In this document: one piece after another, positions 24,259 through 30,828 of the stretch
Layout of the letters: the number at the start of each line of letters is the position of its first letter
How positions within the stretch are numbered: the first letter of the stretch is position 1
Assembly (NCBI GenBank): GCA_005777185.1
Contig: SXNL01000255.1
Span: 1-33,348 of the forward strand
DNA: 33,348 nt
Direction of reading: 5' to 3'
DNA from: Myxococcales bacterium
GTDB lineage: Bacteria; Myxococcota_A; Polyangia; Polyangiales; Polyangiaceae
Position numbers and translations under genes: made by a program
Notes under the pieces: model-generated
Told to the model about the DNA's origin: nothing
What the model saw: the letters and a program-made list of their open reading frames with translations, nothing else
Database searches by the model: none

Positions 24259-24740
24259 AGGCCAGGCTCGCCGCGGCGGGCGCGGGCGTGATCTTCGGCG
24301 TCGGCCTCGGCGTCTCCGGGATGGTGAAGCCGGCGAAGGTGCTCGGCTTCCTGGACATCGCGGGGGCGTGGGATCCCAGCCTCGCGTTCGTGATGGTGGG
24401 CGCGATCGCCGTCCACCTCGTCCTCGGGCGCTACATCCTGCGGCGCCAGCGGCCGATCCTCGACGACCGCTTCCACCTGCCCGCCGCAACCCGGCCGGAC
24501 GCCAGGCTCGTCGTCGGCGCGGGCATCTTCGGCGTGGGGTGGGGCCTCGGCGGTTTCTGCCCCGGCCCGGCGATCGTGTCGGCGGCGGGCGGCTCGGCCC
24601 CCGCCCTCGCGTTCGTGGGGACGATGGCGCTCGGCATGGTACTCCATCACGTCGTGCACGCGCGCGCCGTGCCGAAGCCCGCCGAGCCACACCGCGCCGA
24701 GCCGCAACCCGCCGAGCAACTCACGGCGGGAGGCGACTGA
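24255..24740 (+). CDS. YeeE/YedE-type sulfur transporter, second half (PmpB-like, DUF6691 type)
   Basis: A 161-residue membrane protein. The GTG at 24255 overlaps the stop of the preceding half-gene. Seen are GVIFGVGLGVSGMVKPAKVL (about residues 11-30), GFLDIAGAWDPSLAFVMVGA, and the second-half cysteine signature GWGLGGFCPGPAIVSAAGG. Together with the partner it makes a full two-repeat YeeE channel. The tail after the last membrane span (PAEPHRAEPQPAEQLTAGGD) is low-complexity and unusual for the family. Its TGA stop coincides with the left flank (TGA) of the MITE-like element that begins at the next base, so the natural C-terminus may have been changed by that insertion. Confidence 0.85.
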   Translation: MKARLAAAGAGVIFGVGLGVSGMVKPAKVLGFLDIAGAWDPSLAFVMVGAIAVHLVLGRYILRRQRPILDDRFHLPAATRPDARLVVGAGIFGVGWGLGGFCPGPAIVSAAGGSAPALAFVGTMALGMVLHHVVHARAVPKPAEPHRAEPQPAEQLTAGGD

Positions 24741-24818
24741 AGAGCTGTCCAGAATTGCGCGCGCCCTCTCCCGTTGACGTTGACGAAGGGCAGCCCCGGG
24801 CAATTGTTGGACAGCTCT
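24741..24818. mobile_element. MITE-like 78-bp inverted-repeat element (or strong terminator)
   Basis: Left arm AGAGCTGTCCAGAATTGC (24741-24758) is the inverse of the right arm GCAATTGTTGGACAGCTCT (24800-24818), apart from a one-base indel/mismatch. The element is flanked on both sides by TGA (24738-24740 and 24819-24821), as a 3-bp target duplication would be. The end CTGTCCA is common among IS termini. It encodes nothing. A large intrinsic terminator for the YeeE pair is the alternative, but there is no T run. Confidence 0.5.
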
Positions 24819-24876
24819 TGAGCGCGCGCGCGGTCGCCGCTCGACGGCGCCGCCCCAAGAAGCGCATGATGCCGTG

Positions 24877-25410
24877 ATGAACCCTCTACGCGCTTCGGCC
24901 ACGGTGCTCTTCACGGCCGCGATCGTCGGCCTCGCGTGCGGCGGCTCGAGCACGTCGTCGACGGGCCCCGCCGCGGGCGACGCCGGCGCGCGCGGCGCCG
25001 AGCCGGCGGGCCAGGCGTGCACCGCGGCGTCGCAGTGCTACGGCGGAACCGACGGCGGGGTCGTCGGCGAGGTGACGTGCATCACGAAGGTGACGGGCGG
25101 GTACTGCACGCACAAGTGCACGCAGGACACCGACTGCTGTGCCGCGGCCGGGGAGTGCATCAGCGGCGTGAAGCAGGTGTGCGCGCCCTTCGAGAACCAG
25201 CCCGCCCAGTACTGCTTCCTCTCCTGCGAGGACGCGGACATCCAGCGCGCCATCGCCGCGAACCCGGGCACGGCGTACTACGATGGTGGCGTGACCGAGG
25301 CGGGCTCCACGCAGGATGCGTACTGCCGAAGCTACGCGGGGGCGTCGACGAGCTGCCGATCGACGGGCGGGGGGAGCAAGAACCGGAAGGTGTGCATTCC
25401 CAACGGGTGA
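24877..25410 (+). CDS. Cysteine-rich lipoprotein of unknown function
   Basis: A 177-residue protein. The ATG at 24877 follows a GTG at 24874 that could also start it. The signal peptide ends VGLAC (Cys21), then a Ser/Thr/Gly linker. The body has at least 14 cysteines in small-disulfide patterns: GQACTAASQCYGG, EVTCITKVTGGYCTHKC, DTDCCAAAGECISG, YCFLSCEDADIQ and STSCRSTGG. This 'C..TSQC...GYCTHKC..DTDCC' style is seen in many myxobacterial surface lipoproteins. Probably extracytoplasmic and disulfide-bonded, function unknown. It follows the MITE-like element by about 60 bp and is convergent with the amine oxidase gene. Confidence 0.75.
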   Translation: MNPLRASATVLFTAAIVGLACGGSSTSSTGPAAGDAGARGAEPAGQACTAASQCYGGTDGGVVGEVTCITKVTGGYCTHKCTQDTDCCAAAGECISGVKQVCAPFENQPAQYCFLSCEDADIQRAIAANPGTAYYDGGVTEAGSTQDAYCRSYAGASTSCRSTGGGSKNRKVCIPNG

Positions 25411-25424
25411 CGCACGCACGGGCA

Positions 25425-25452
25425 GCGCGCCGGGAGGGGCTCCCTCCGCGCG
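25425..25452. terminator. Possible hairpin terminator between convergent genes
   Basis: GCGCGC-CGGGAG (25425-25436) can pair with CTCCC...GCGCG (25440-25452) around a GGG loop with a small internal bulge. It fills the 42-bp gap between the convergent lipoprotein and amine oxidase genes. No T tract. Confidence 0.3.
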
Positions 25453-27087
25453 TCAGCCGAGGTCCCGGACGATCTCCCCTGCTGCGCGGTGCCCGGAGAG
25501 GCAGCCGCCCTCCATGAAGCCTTGCCAGGAGTAGAACGAGTCGGTGGTCTCCCCGGCGAAGTAGAGGTTCCCGACGGCGCGGCCCTCGTTGTCGGCGAGG
25601 GTCGTGAAGTACCCCGGCTGGTTGGCGGTGTAGCTGCCCCGGGTCCAGGGAGACGTCGGCCAGTGCTCGAGGTGCGCCACGTACTTGCCGCTCGCGTCCC
25701 TCCGGGCCTTCGCGAGCGCGCCGGGCACCGCGCGATCGTAGGCGGCCAGGAAGCTCGCGGTCTCGAGCTGCACCTTCGCCGGGTCGAGCGAGACGCCGAG
25801 GTTCCCTCCCGCGTAGTCCGTGAGGACGCCGCGCGTGGCATCGGCGTTCGCGGGGTTCGTCTCCCAGGCCGCCTGGAGGCGGGGAAGGTCCGTGTATACT
25901 GCACCGTTTCCGCCGAGGTCGACCCAGGGCTGGCCCGTGAAGCCGACCATGAGCTTCGCGTTCGTGCCGTACCTGCTGTTCTGGATCGCGTACTTCTTCC
26001 ACGCGGGGAGCGCGAGGCTCGCGTCGAGCTCGACCTCGCGGAGGAGGTTGAACGGGATCGCCAGGACGACGGCGTCGTGCGTGGCGGTGACGGTCTTCGC
26101 GCCCTCGACGAAGGTGAGCTCGACCCGGCCGGCGGCTGTCTTCTTCGCCCGGACGAGCTTGCGGCCGAGCTTGATCTGGCCGGGCAGCTTCGCGGCGATC
26201 GCCCTGGGAATCGCCTCGTTTCCGCTGGTGAGGTGGTACCGCTCGTCGCTGGAATTGCCCCACAACCGGAGCTTCGACTGCCTCGAGGCCTTGGTGAAGA
26301 GGAGGAAGGCGAGGCACGACTGCTGGTCGGTCTCGACGCCGTACTCGATGGCGTACGCGACGTTGAGCAGGTTCTTGATGTGGGTCGGCGCGCCGCGCGA
26401 CTCGAGGTACTGGCGGAGCGACATGAAGTCGAGCGCCTGATCGGCCGGCGTGAAGGCCTGCGCGGTCGGGCTGCCCACCTGCAGGAGGTCCTTCTTCATC
26501 GCGGCCACGAGCACCCTGTACTCCTCGACCATCGTGGCCTCGGGGATCGAGGTCCCGCCGAAGAAATAGAACGTGTCGCGCTTCGGCTTGGCCACGTCCT
26601 CGAGCGCGAGCCCGAACTCCCGCGCGTAGGCCAGCGTCGCCTTGTGCGGCGTGTCGATGAGCTCGCCGCCGCGCTCGACCACCTGCCCGGGGAACATCAC
26701 CGGCCCCGGGAACGACCCGCCCATGGACCAGATGCGGCCGCCGATCCGCGAGCTCCCCTCGTGGATCGTCGCCGTGCACTTCGCGCGCTTCAGCTCGTAG
26801 GCGCACGCCAGCCCCGCGATACCCGCCCCCACGATGCCGATGCTCGCGCTCACCGCGCGGATGGGATCTTCGCGGCGCCCGATGCGCTCGTCCGGTTCGC
26901 CGCCCCCCTCGCAGCCGAGGACGGTCGCGCCCGCGAGCGTGCCGCCCATCCCTGCGAGCATCCTGCGCCGCGATACCGCGTCCGCGTGCGCCGCCGCGGC
27001 CTCGTCCACCACCTCGCGCGCGGGGGCATCGGAGGCGGCGAGTCGGAGGGTGTCGACGAGTCGTGAGAACAGGGGTGTGCGGGCCAT
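25453..27087 (-). CDS. Tat-type FAD-dependent amine oxidase (flavin monoamine/L-amino-acid oxidase family)
   Basis: A 544-residue flavoenzyme. AAGGAG precedes the ATG at 27087. Residues 40-59 (RRRMLAGMGGTLAGATVLGC) look like a twin-arginine signal with a lipobox (LGC, Cys59), so the folded, FAD-loaded protein is probably exported and anchored. The FAD-binding Rossmann motif is GIVGAGIAGLACAYELKRA (84-102), followed by E110 and SRIGGRIW (113-120). The C-terminal FAD/substrate motif is NLYFAGETTDSFYSWQGFME. The middle has YHLTSGNEAIPRAIA and VVLAIPFNLLREVELD, typical of MAO-like enzymes. It oxidises an amine or amino acid to release H2O2 and ammonia; the substrate is unknown. It follows a lysyl-oxidase remnant by 15 bp. 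Confidence 0.88.
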   Translation of the reverse strand: MARTPLFSRLVDTLRLAASDAPAREVVDEAAAAHADAVSRRRMLAGMGGTLAGATVLGCEGGGEPDERIGRREDPIRAVSASIGIVGAGIAGLACAYELKRAKCTATIHEGSSRIGGRIWSMGGSFPGPVMFPGQVVERGGELIDTPHKATLAYAREFGLALEDVAKPKRDTFYFFGGTSIPEATMVEEYRVLVAAMKKDLLQVGSPTAQAFTPADQALDFMSLRQYLESRGAPTHIKNLLNVAYAIEYGVETDQQSCLAFLLFTKASRQSKLRLWGNSSDERYHLTSGNEAIPRAIAAKLPGQIKLGRKLVRAKKTAAGRVELTFVEGAKTVTATHDAVVLAIPFNLLREVELDASLALPAWKKYAIQNSRYGTNAKLMVGFTGQPWVDLGGNGAVYTDLPRLQAAWETNPANADATRGVLTDYAGGNLGVSLDPAKVQLETASFLAAYDRAVPGALAKARRDASGKYVAHLEHWPTSPWTRGSYTANQPGYFTTLADNEGRAVGNLYFAGETTDSFYSWQGFMEGGCLSGHRAAGEIVRDLG

Positions 27088-27102
27088 CTTCAGCTCCTTG
27101 GA

Positions 27103-27330
27103 TCAGGGGACGGTGACGGGGACGGTCGTGGCGTTGTTGTCGAAGCTGGCCTCCTCGAACGCGCGCGAGGGGTTGACCGTGACGCGGATCTGGTAGTTGC
27201 CGGGCGCGACGCCGGTGACGTCGAGCCACTGGCAGTCGCGGTCGCCGCCGCAGCCCGCCGAGGACGCGACGAGGGCCACCGTCACGGCCGAGACGATACC
27301 CACGAGCATGCGCAGCCGCGCTGTTCCCAT
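27103..27330 (-). CDS. Truncated lysyl-oxidase-like lipoprotein (signal peptide fused to C-terminal tail)
   Basis: Only 75 residues. GGAGGAGG precedes the ATG at 27330. A signal peptide ends in ASSAGC (lipobox-like, Cys27), and the rest is DCQWLDVTGVAPGNYQIRVT then VNPSRAFEEASFDNNATTVP. This is the C-terminal end of bacterial lysyl oxidases (normally ...CQWIDITGVxPGxY...N). The copper-binding His-x-His-x-His stretch and LTQ cofactor residues are absent, so no oxidase activity is possible. An internal deletion has apparently joined the signal peptide to the tail while keeping the frame and ribosome site, so a mini-protein is probably still made. It is the first gene of the amine-oxidase unit. 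Confidence 0.65.
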   Translation of the reverse strand: MGTARLRMLVGIVSAVTVALVASSAGCGGDRDCQWLDVTGVAPGNYQIRVTVNPSRAFEEASFDNNATTVPVTVP

Positions 27331-27599
27331 GACGACCTCCTCCGGGCGATGCGCGGGCGCGTCGCCGATACGTCGAGCCTATCCGATGAAAGCCAGGAAG
27401 AAAGGGAAGACGCGCGCGCTTTCTCGATTCGATACCGTCGCGCGATCAGGCCCATGTGGGAGGGCGTGCTTCGTCAGGTGCCGCGGGCCTGCGGAGACGA
27501 GACGCTCACCGACGGAATCGGTGCGAGGGTGTGCGACGTGTCATGCGTGGGGTGGACCGCACCTTTCTCCCGCAGCGAGAACGTGCCACCATCCCGCAC

Positions 27600-28085
27600 A
27601 TGGACATGCTTCGAGCGGCGCCCGGCGGGTACGGACCACCGGGCGGTCACGGGCCGCCTCCGGGCGGCGCCGCGCCCCCCGCTGCTGGAGGCTACCCTCC
27701 GCAGGGCCCGCCACAGGGTGGCTATCCCCCGCAAGGCGGCTACCCCCCGCAAGGCGGCTACCCCCCGCAAGGCGGCTACCCCCCGCAAGGCGGCTACCCC
27801 CCGCAGGGCGGCTACCCCCCGCAAGGCGCGCCTCCGAAGCCGGGCGGGAGCAACCCGCTGAAGATGGCGGGCTTCGGGTGCGGCGCGCTGTCGCTCCTCA
27901 TGCTGCTCGGCGGCGGGCTGACCTTCGTCCTGCTCGTCACGCGCGTCCTCAAGAAGATGTTCCGCATCCGGATGAGCACGGCGAACGCCCTCGCCGGCCT
28001 GTCCGTCACCAGCATGGGCATCGGTCTCCTCGGGCTGATCGTCGCGGTCGTGCTCGTCGTCGTCGCCAGCAACAAGAAGAGCTGA
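27600..28085 (+). CDS. GYPPQG-repeat membrane protein
   Basis: About 161 residues from the ATG at 27600 (MDMLRAAPGGYGPPGGHGPP). ATGs at 27546 and 27606 are alternatives, and none has a clear ribosome site. The first half is Pro/Gly/Gln-rich, with seven or so GYPPQG units. Two hydrophobic segments follow: FGCGALSLLMLLGGGLTFVLLV and, after a basic stretch (RVLKKMFRIRMSTANALAG), SVTSMGIGLLGLIVAVVLVVV, ending SNKKS. Such N-terminal PPxG repeats form flexible, sometimes phase-separating, segments in membrane proteins of actinobacteria and myxobacteria. The function is unknown. It is divergent from the lysyl-oxidase remnant, with 269 bp between them in which I see no further gene. Confidence 0.7.
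   Translation: MDMLRAAPGGYGPPGGHGPPPGGAAPPAAGGYPPQGPPQGGYPPQGGYPPQGGYPPQGGYPPQGGYPPQGGYPPQGAPPKPGGSNPLKMAGFGCGALSLLMLLGGGLTFVLLVTRVLKKMFRIRMSTANALAGLSVTSMGIGLLGLIVAVVLVVVASNKKS
27717..27827 (+). repeat. 18-bp tandem repeat coding GYPPQG
   Basis: The unit GGCGGCTACCCCCCGCAA is repeated about six times in frame; the first copy diverges (GGTGGCTATCCCCCGCAA) and the sixth has CAG. Near-identity of the central copies indicates recent slippage expansion, so copy number may vary between strains. Confidence 0.9.
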
Positions 28086-28417
28086 GCGCCTCCGTCCGCC
28101 GTCGCGCGGCTTCGACGAGGCGGAGCGGCGAGCCGCCTTCGTCGCGGGCACGCGGCCGCGAGCCAGTGGTTCGCCGGGCGGTGCCGTGCGGGAGAGGAAC
28201 GCCAAGCCGCCAAGGACCCCAACAAAGGACACGGACCTACGTCGCCGACATCGCCGTCCGGATCGACGTCCACCCGGATCGCGGCGGAAGGGCGTCACGA
28301 TCCCGCAGTTGCAGCGAGCCTCGCGCGGACGAACGGCAGCGGCGCGTCGAACAACTCCGCCGATCCGGTGGCCTGATCACGCGCCGCGATCGACTCCCGG
28401 GCGTGGTCGCGCCGCCC
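28086..28417. other. Non-coding stretch, no gene seen
   Basis: No convincing gene on either strand: open readings here are Arg-rich shadows. It contains a GCCAAG-type run (AACGCCAAGCCGCCAAGGAC at about 28199-28218), a low-complexity intergenic motif I associate loosely with such genomes, and otherwise unstructured GC-rich sequence. Confidence 0.5.
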
Positions 28418-28550
28418 GATCAGGCACCAGGCTGCGCGCCCGCCCGCAGGAGGGGGGTGCCTGTGCAGGCACCGGCCTGCGCGCCCGCCCGCGGGTCGGG
28501 GTGCCCGATCAGGCATCGGGTCGCGCGCCCGCCCACGGGAGGGGGCGCCT
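28418..28550. repeat. Three tandem ~44-bp REP-like palindromic repeats
   Basis: Units start at 28418, 28463 and 28507. Each begins GATCAGGCAC-like or GTGCAGGCAC-like, has a core GCGCGCCCGCCC, and ends GGGGTGCCT/GGGGCGCCT, so each can fold on itself (AGGCACC against GGTGCCT). The units differ from one another by several bases. A further partial unit lies near 30565. There are no unique spacers, so this is not a CRISPR. Confidence 0.65.
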
Positions 28551-28885
28551 GATCCCACACCGCGAGGACCTCGCGGGCGCCCGTCGTGTGCCGTGTACCC
28601 ACAGCGCCCGAGGTGTCGCGTCACCCGTTTGGGCGACAGGAGTCACGGGAACGTCTCGCTCGTCCGCGGCCACCCACGCGACGACCCGCACGCGACGCGC
28701 TCATCCGGAGCCGCCGCCACCGCGGGCACGACGCCACGAAGGGATCATGACATCCTCCGCGCGGGGAAGGTGAAGCGCCTGCAGCCTGCGATCGGGCGCG
28801 CGCTCGCGCGAGCGAGGACATCCCGCGACGCGCTCCGGTCCGCCCGCGTCGCCCGCCGGTTCCTCAACGGAACGGCTCCCGAAGG
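28521..28885 (+). pseudogene. Decayed duplicate of the 30829 gene and its upstream region
   Basis: From GCGCGCCCGCCCACGGGA onward this stretch runs nearly parallel to the region starting near 30566. About 220 bp of upstream sequence match with few differences. After GGGATC (28741-28746), about 85 bp are missing relative to the intact copy, including the start codon and first residues. Matching resumes at GACATCCTCCGCGCGGGGAA (28749; partner 30886) and continues through the codons for LRAGKVKRL...AIGRALAR. A second deletion of about 170 bp at 28859 joins CGCCCGCCG to TTCCTCAACGGAACGGC. After 28885 similarity stops. It cannot encode the protein. Confidence 0.85.
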
Positions 28886-28938
28886 CGGCGGGGTGTCAGG
28901 CCGGCGACACGGAGATCGCGACGTACATCAAGCAGTGA
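28882..28938 (+). other. Possible short C-terminal remnant of an unknown gene
   Basis: Directly after the decayed duplicate, one frame reads KAAGCQAGDTEIATYIKQ and then stops at 28936-28938. It is protein-like but too short to identify. It may be the tail of another lost gene. Confidence 0.2.
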
Positions 28939-29015
28939 CCCCCGCGCGCCGCGCGCTCCCCGCCCCTGGCGTCCTTGACGGCGCCGCCCGGGTCGTCCGA
29001 CCCTCCGTCGACCAC

Positions 29016-29043
29016 TTGACGGTCTCCATCCCTCGGCTAGCGT
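29016..29043 (+). promoter_or_regulatory. Possible promoter for the Uma2-like gene
   Basis: TTGACG (29016-29021), a 16-base spacer and TAGCGT (29038-29043). If real, the transcript begins near 29050, which would favour a start codon at GTG 29051 or 29060 over GTG 29042. Confidence 0.3.
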
Positions 29044-29842
29044 GAACGAGGTGGAGCCCGTGCCCAAGTTGCCGTCGCCCGGACCGTTCAAGGTCGATCA
29101 GATCCGTCCGGGTGATCGCTACGAGCTCTCCAACGGGCACGCGATCCTCTGCGCTCCGACCGGCGGGGACGGAGCGCGCGCGCCCATCGTCGGCGGCCAG
29201 GTCCTCGACACCGATCCTGCTGTGGAGTCGGCCGGGCTCGACGCGGGCTACGCGATCACTGAGGGGACGATGCGCGCGCCGGACATCGCGGTCGGGAACG
29301 TGCCCGACGCGCCGGGTTGGATCAAGGGCCCGCTCCCGCCGCTCGCCGTGGAGTACGCGAGCGTCGGCCAGGTCGAGGTGGATCTCCAGCGGAAGATCGG
29401 AGAGCTGCTCGGCGGTGGCACGCGCTGGGTGTGGGTCGTGCGCTTGCTCGGCCCTCGCCGGGTCGAGGTGTACGAGGCCGGTCAGCCGATGCGCGTCGTG
29501 GGCGCCGGTGAGCAGCTCGTCGCGCCGGGTGTGCTGAGGAACGCGATCCCGATCGAGGCGCTGTTCGATCGAGACACCGCGCACGAGCTCACGCTTCGCA
29601 ACCTCCTGCAGCGAAGAGGCTACGAGAGCCTCGACGGCGTGCGCGAAGAGGGCCGCGAAGAGGGCCGCGAAGAGGGCCGCGCGGGGCTACGGCAAGCGCT
29701 GCGCGATGTCCTGCACACGCGCGGCCTCGCCCTCGGGCCAGAGGATCTGGAGCGCGTCGAGGCGTGTCGCGACCTCGCCACGCTGAGGGCGTGGGTCGCC
29801 CGCGCCACGACCGCGAAGACGTCCTCGGACGTGGTCGCGTAG
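29042..29842 (+). CDS. Uma2-family (DUF820-type) putative restriction-like endonuclease
   Basis: 266 residues from GTG 29042 (GTGs at 29051 and 29060 also fit). The core is a PD-(D/E)xK-like fold: GDRYELSNGHAILCAPTGGD, MRAPDIAVGN (Asp of the active site), LPPLAVEYASVGQVEVDLQR (Glu) and KIGELLGGGTRWVWVVRLLG (Lys helix). It ends with a charged helical tail of REEG repeats and a further helix bundle (LRQALRDVLHTRGLALGPED). Uma2 proteins occur in many paralogues in cyanobacteria and myxobacteria, and their biological role is unknown. The otherwise conserved VEV is VEY here. It sits between the two copies of a duplicated segment, in a region full of remnants. Confidence 0.75.
   Translation: MNEVEPVPKLPSPGPFKVDQIRPGDRYELSNGHAILCAPTGGDGARAPIVGGQVLDTDPAVESAGLDAGYAITEGTMRAPDIAVGNVPDAPGWIKGPLPPLAVEYASVGQVEVDLQRKIGELLGGGTRWVWVVRLLGPRRVEVYEAGQPMRVVGAGEQLVAPGVLRNAIPIEALFDRDTAHELTLRNLLQRRGYESLDGVREEGREEGREEGRAGLRQALRDVLHTRGLALGPEDLERVEACRDLATLRAWVARATTAKTSSDVVA
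29645..29680 (+). repeat. 12-bp tandem repeat, three copies, coding EEGR
   Basis: GAAGAGGGCCGC occurs three times in a row, in frame within the Uma2-like gene, giving a charged REEGREEGREEGR linker. The copies are identical. Confidence 0.9.
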
Positions 29843-29846
29843 TTAC

Positions 29847-29946
29847 CGGCACGTCGATCGCGCCGTCGTCGACCGCGCCGTAGAACGTCTCGAGGTTCTC
29901 GCGAACGACCGCGTACAGGCTCGTCGTCTCGGGCCGCCGGAGGCCG
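29847..29946 (-). pseudogene. Possible transposase N-terminal remnant
   Basis: The minus strand reads GLRRPETTSLYAVVRENLET, then FYGAVDDGAIDVPV. This resembles the N-terminus of IS91-like transposases (RPxxTxLYxxVRxHLETF...), just before their zinc-binding cysteines. Nothing of the catalytic part follows: the frame runs into the back of the Uma2-like gene. About 33 codons are too few for certainty. Confidence 0.4.
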
Positions 29947-29995
29947 GGTCTGCTACCAGATCCCAGGCCCTACGCACGTCGACGCTGGTCTCGCT

Positions 29996-30153
29996 GGCGA
30001 TGTGCGCGCTCCTACCGGAGCGCGGTCTGCTGGGGCGCGAACTGTCACGAGCGGGAACACCGTCCTCTGCTGGGGTGCCAACTAACAGGGTCAGGTCGGC
30101 GACAGCGTGTTCATTTCCGTCGCGGTACCCAAGCTCGTCGCGTTTCCCTGAGG
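29996..30153 (+). pseudogene. Remnant of an RCC1-repeat (propeller) protein
   Basis: Two repeat cores, AVCWGAN (30022-30042) and TVTSGNTVLCWGAN (30041-30082), the latter followed by a TAA and then QGQVGDSVFISVAVPKLVAF, match the RCC1-like pattern 'CALLxxGxVxCWGANxxGQLGDG'. CALLP (30003-30017) lies in a third frame. Two frameshifts and an in-frame stop in under 160 bp show decay. Such RCC1-like secreted proteins are common in myxobacteria. Confidence 0.6.
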
Positions 30154-30154
30154 G

Positions 30155-30288
30155 TGCCCCGCGCCAGGAGAGGCGTGCGGCGCGCGAGCGCGTTGCGAGC
30201 CACTTGCGCCACGTCCGCTCGACCTGGTGGAGCAGGCGCTCGAGCGCGGCCGACCCATCCGCTCGGCTGGCACGCCGTGGAACACGAT
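30155..30288 (-). pseudogene. Possible group II intron reverse transcriptase/maturase C-terminal remnant
   Basis: The minus strand reads HLFVKPHRVPRRASRADGSA, then ALERLLHQVERTWRKWLATR and SRAARLSWRGAP. The VxRxWxKWLxxRSxxxxLxW pattern resembles the X/thumb end of group II intron maturases (…WRKWLSRRSQ…W). No catalytic YADD part is present. The call rests on one motif. Confidence 0.35.
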
Positions 30289-30564
30289 GAGGTTTGACGA
30301 ACAGGTGGATCCGACGCGGGGCTGCGGAAGTAGCGTGTAGGCATCATCGGGGGGTGGCGTTCATCGACGAGCTTCCCGAGCCCCTGCGCGCTCGCGGGGC
30401 CGCGCGCCGACGTGGCTGCGCGGGAGCGGAGAGCGCGGGGCGCGCGGGGAGTGAGACCAAGAGGGCCGTGATCCCATCGCAGGGGAAGCGATGCCGCCGT
30501 GCTCGCCCCCGGCAACGTCGCGTATGCGCGGGCGATGGGAAGACGGATGCCTCCGGCGGGGGCT
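30289..30564. other. Non-coding stretch, no gene seen
   Basis: I see no convincing gene here on either strand. The composition stays GC-rich. It ends where the duplicated segment (partial REP-like unit, then the shared upstream region) begins. Confidence 0.5.
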
Positions 30565-30828
30565 TCGCGCGCCCGCCCACGGGAGCCACGGGAGGGGGCG
30601 CCTGATCCCACACCGCGAGGACCCCGCGGGCGTCCGTCGTGTGCCGTGTACCCACAGCGCCCGAGGTGTCGCGTCACCCGTTTGGGCTACGGGAATCGCG
30701 GGAACTTCTCGCTCGTCCGCGGCCACTCACGCGACGACCCGCACGCGACGCGCTCATCCGGAGCCGCCGCCACCGCGGGCACGACGCCACGCAGGGATCC
30801 ATCCAGGGAAAGAGAACGAGAGACCACC
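30565..30828 (+). repeat. Duplicated upstream segment (copy 2) with partial REP-like unit
   Basis: Starting at GCGCGCCCGCCCACGGGA and running to the ATG at 30829. It matches 28521-28746 closely up to GGGATC; the last 30 bp before the ATG are absent from copy 1. One 8-base insertion (GCCACGGG-type) distinguishes its left end. It presumably contains the promoter of the 30829 gene, though I cannot pick out -35/-10 boxes with confidence. Confidence 0.75.

Noticed and set aside
27474-28298. Minus-strand protein with repeated GVAALR segments
   Set aside because: It is the complement of the GYPPQG repeats. The plus-strand product has sensible membrane spans and the minus one does not.
28418-28604. 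Possible CRISPR array
   Set aside because: The units are contiguous, degenerate and self-complementary, with no unique spacers and no cas genes. They are REP-like repeats.
30000-30290. Small plus-strand protein of 96 codons beginning MCALLPERG
   Set aside because: It only holds the CALLP piece of the RCC1 remnant in frame; the rest is Arg/Ser-rich shadow, with no ribosome site.
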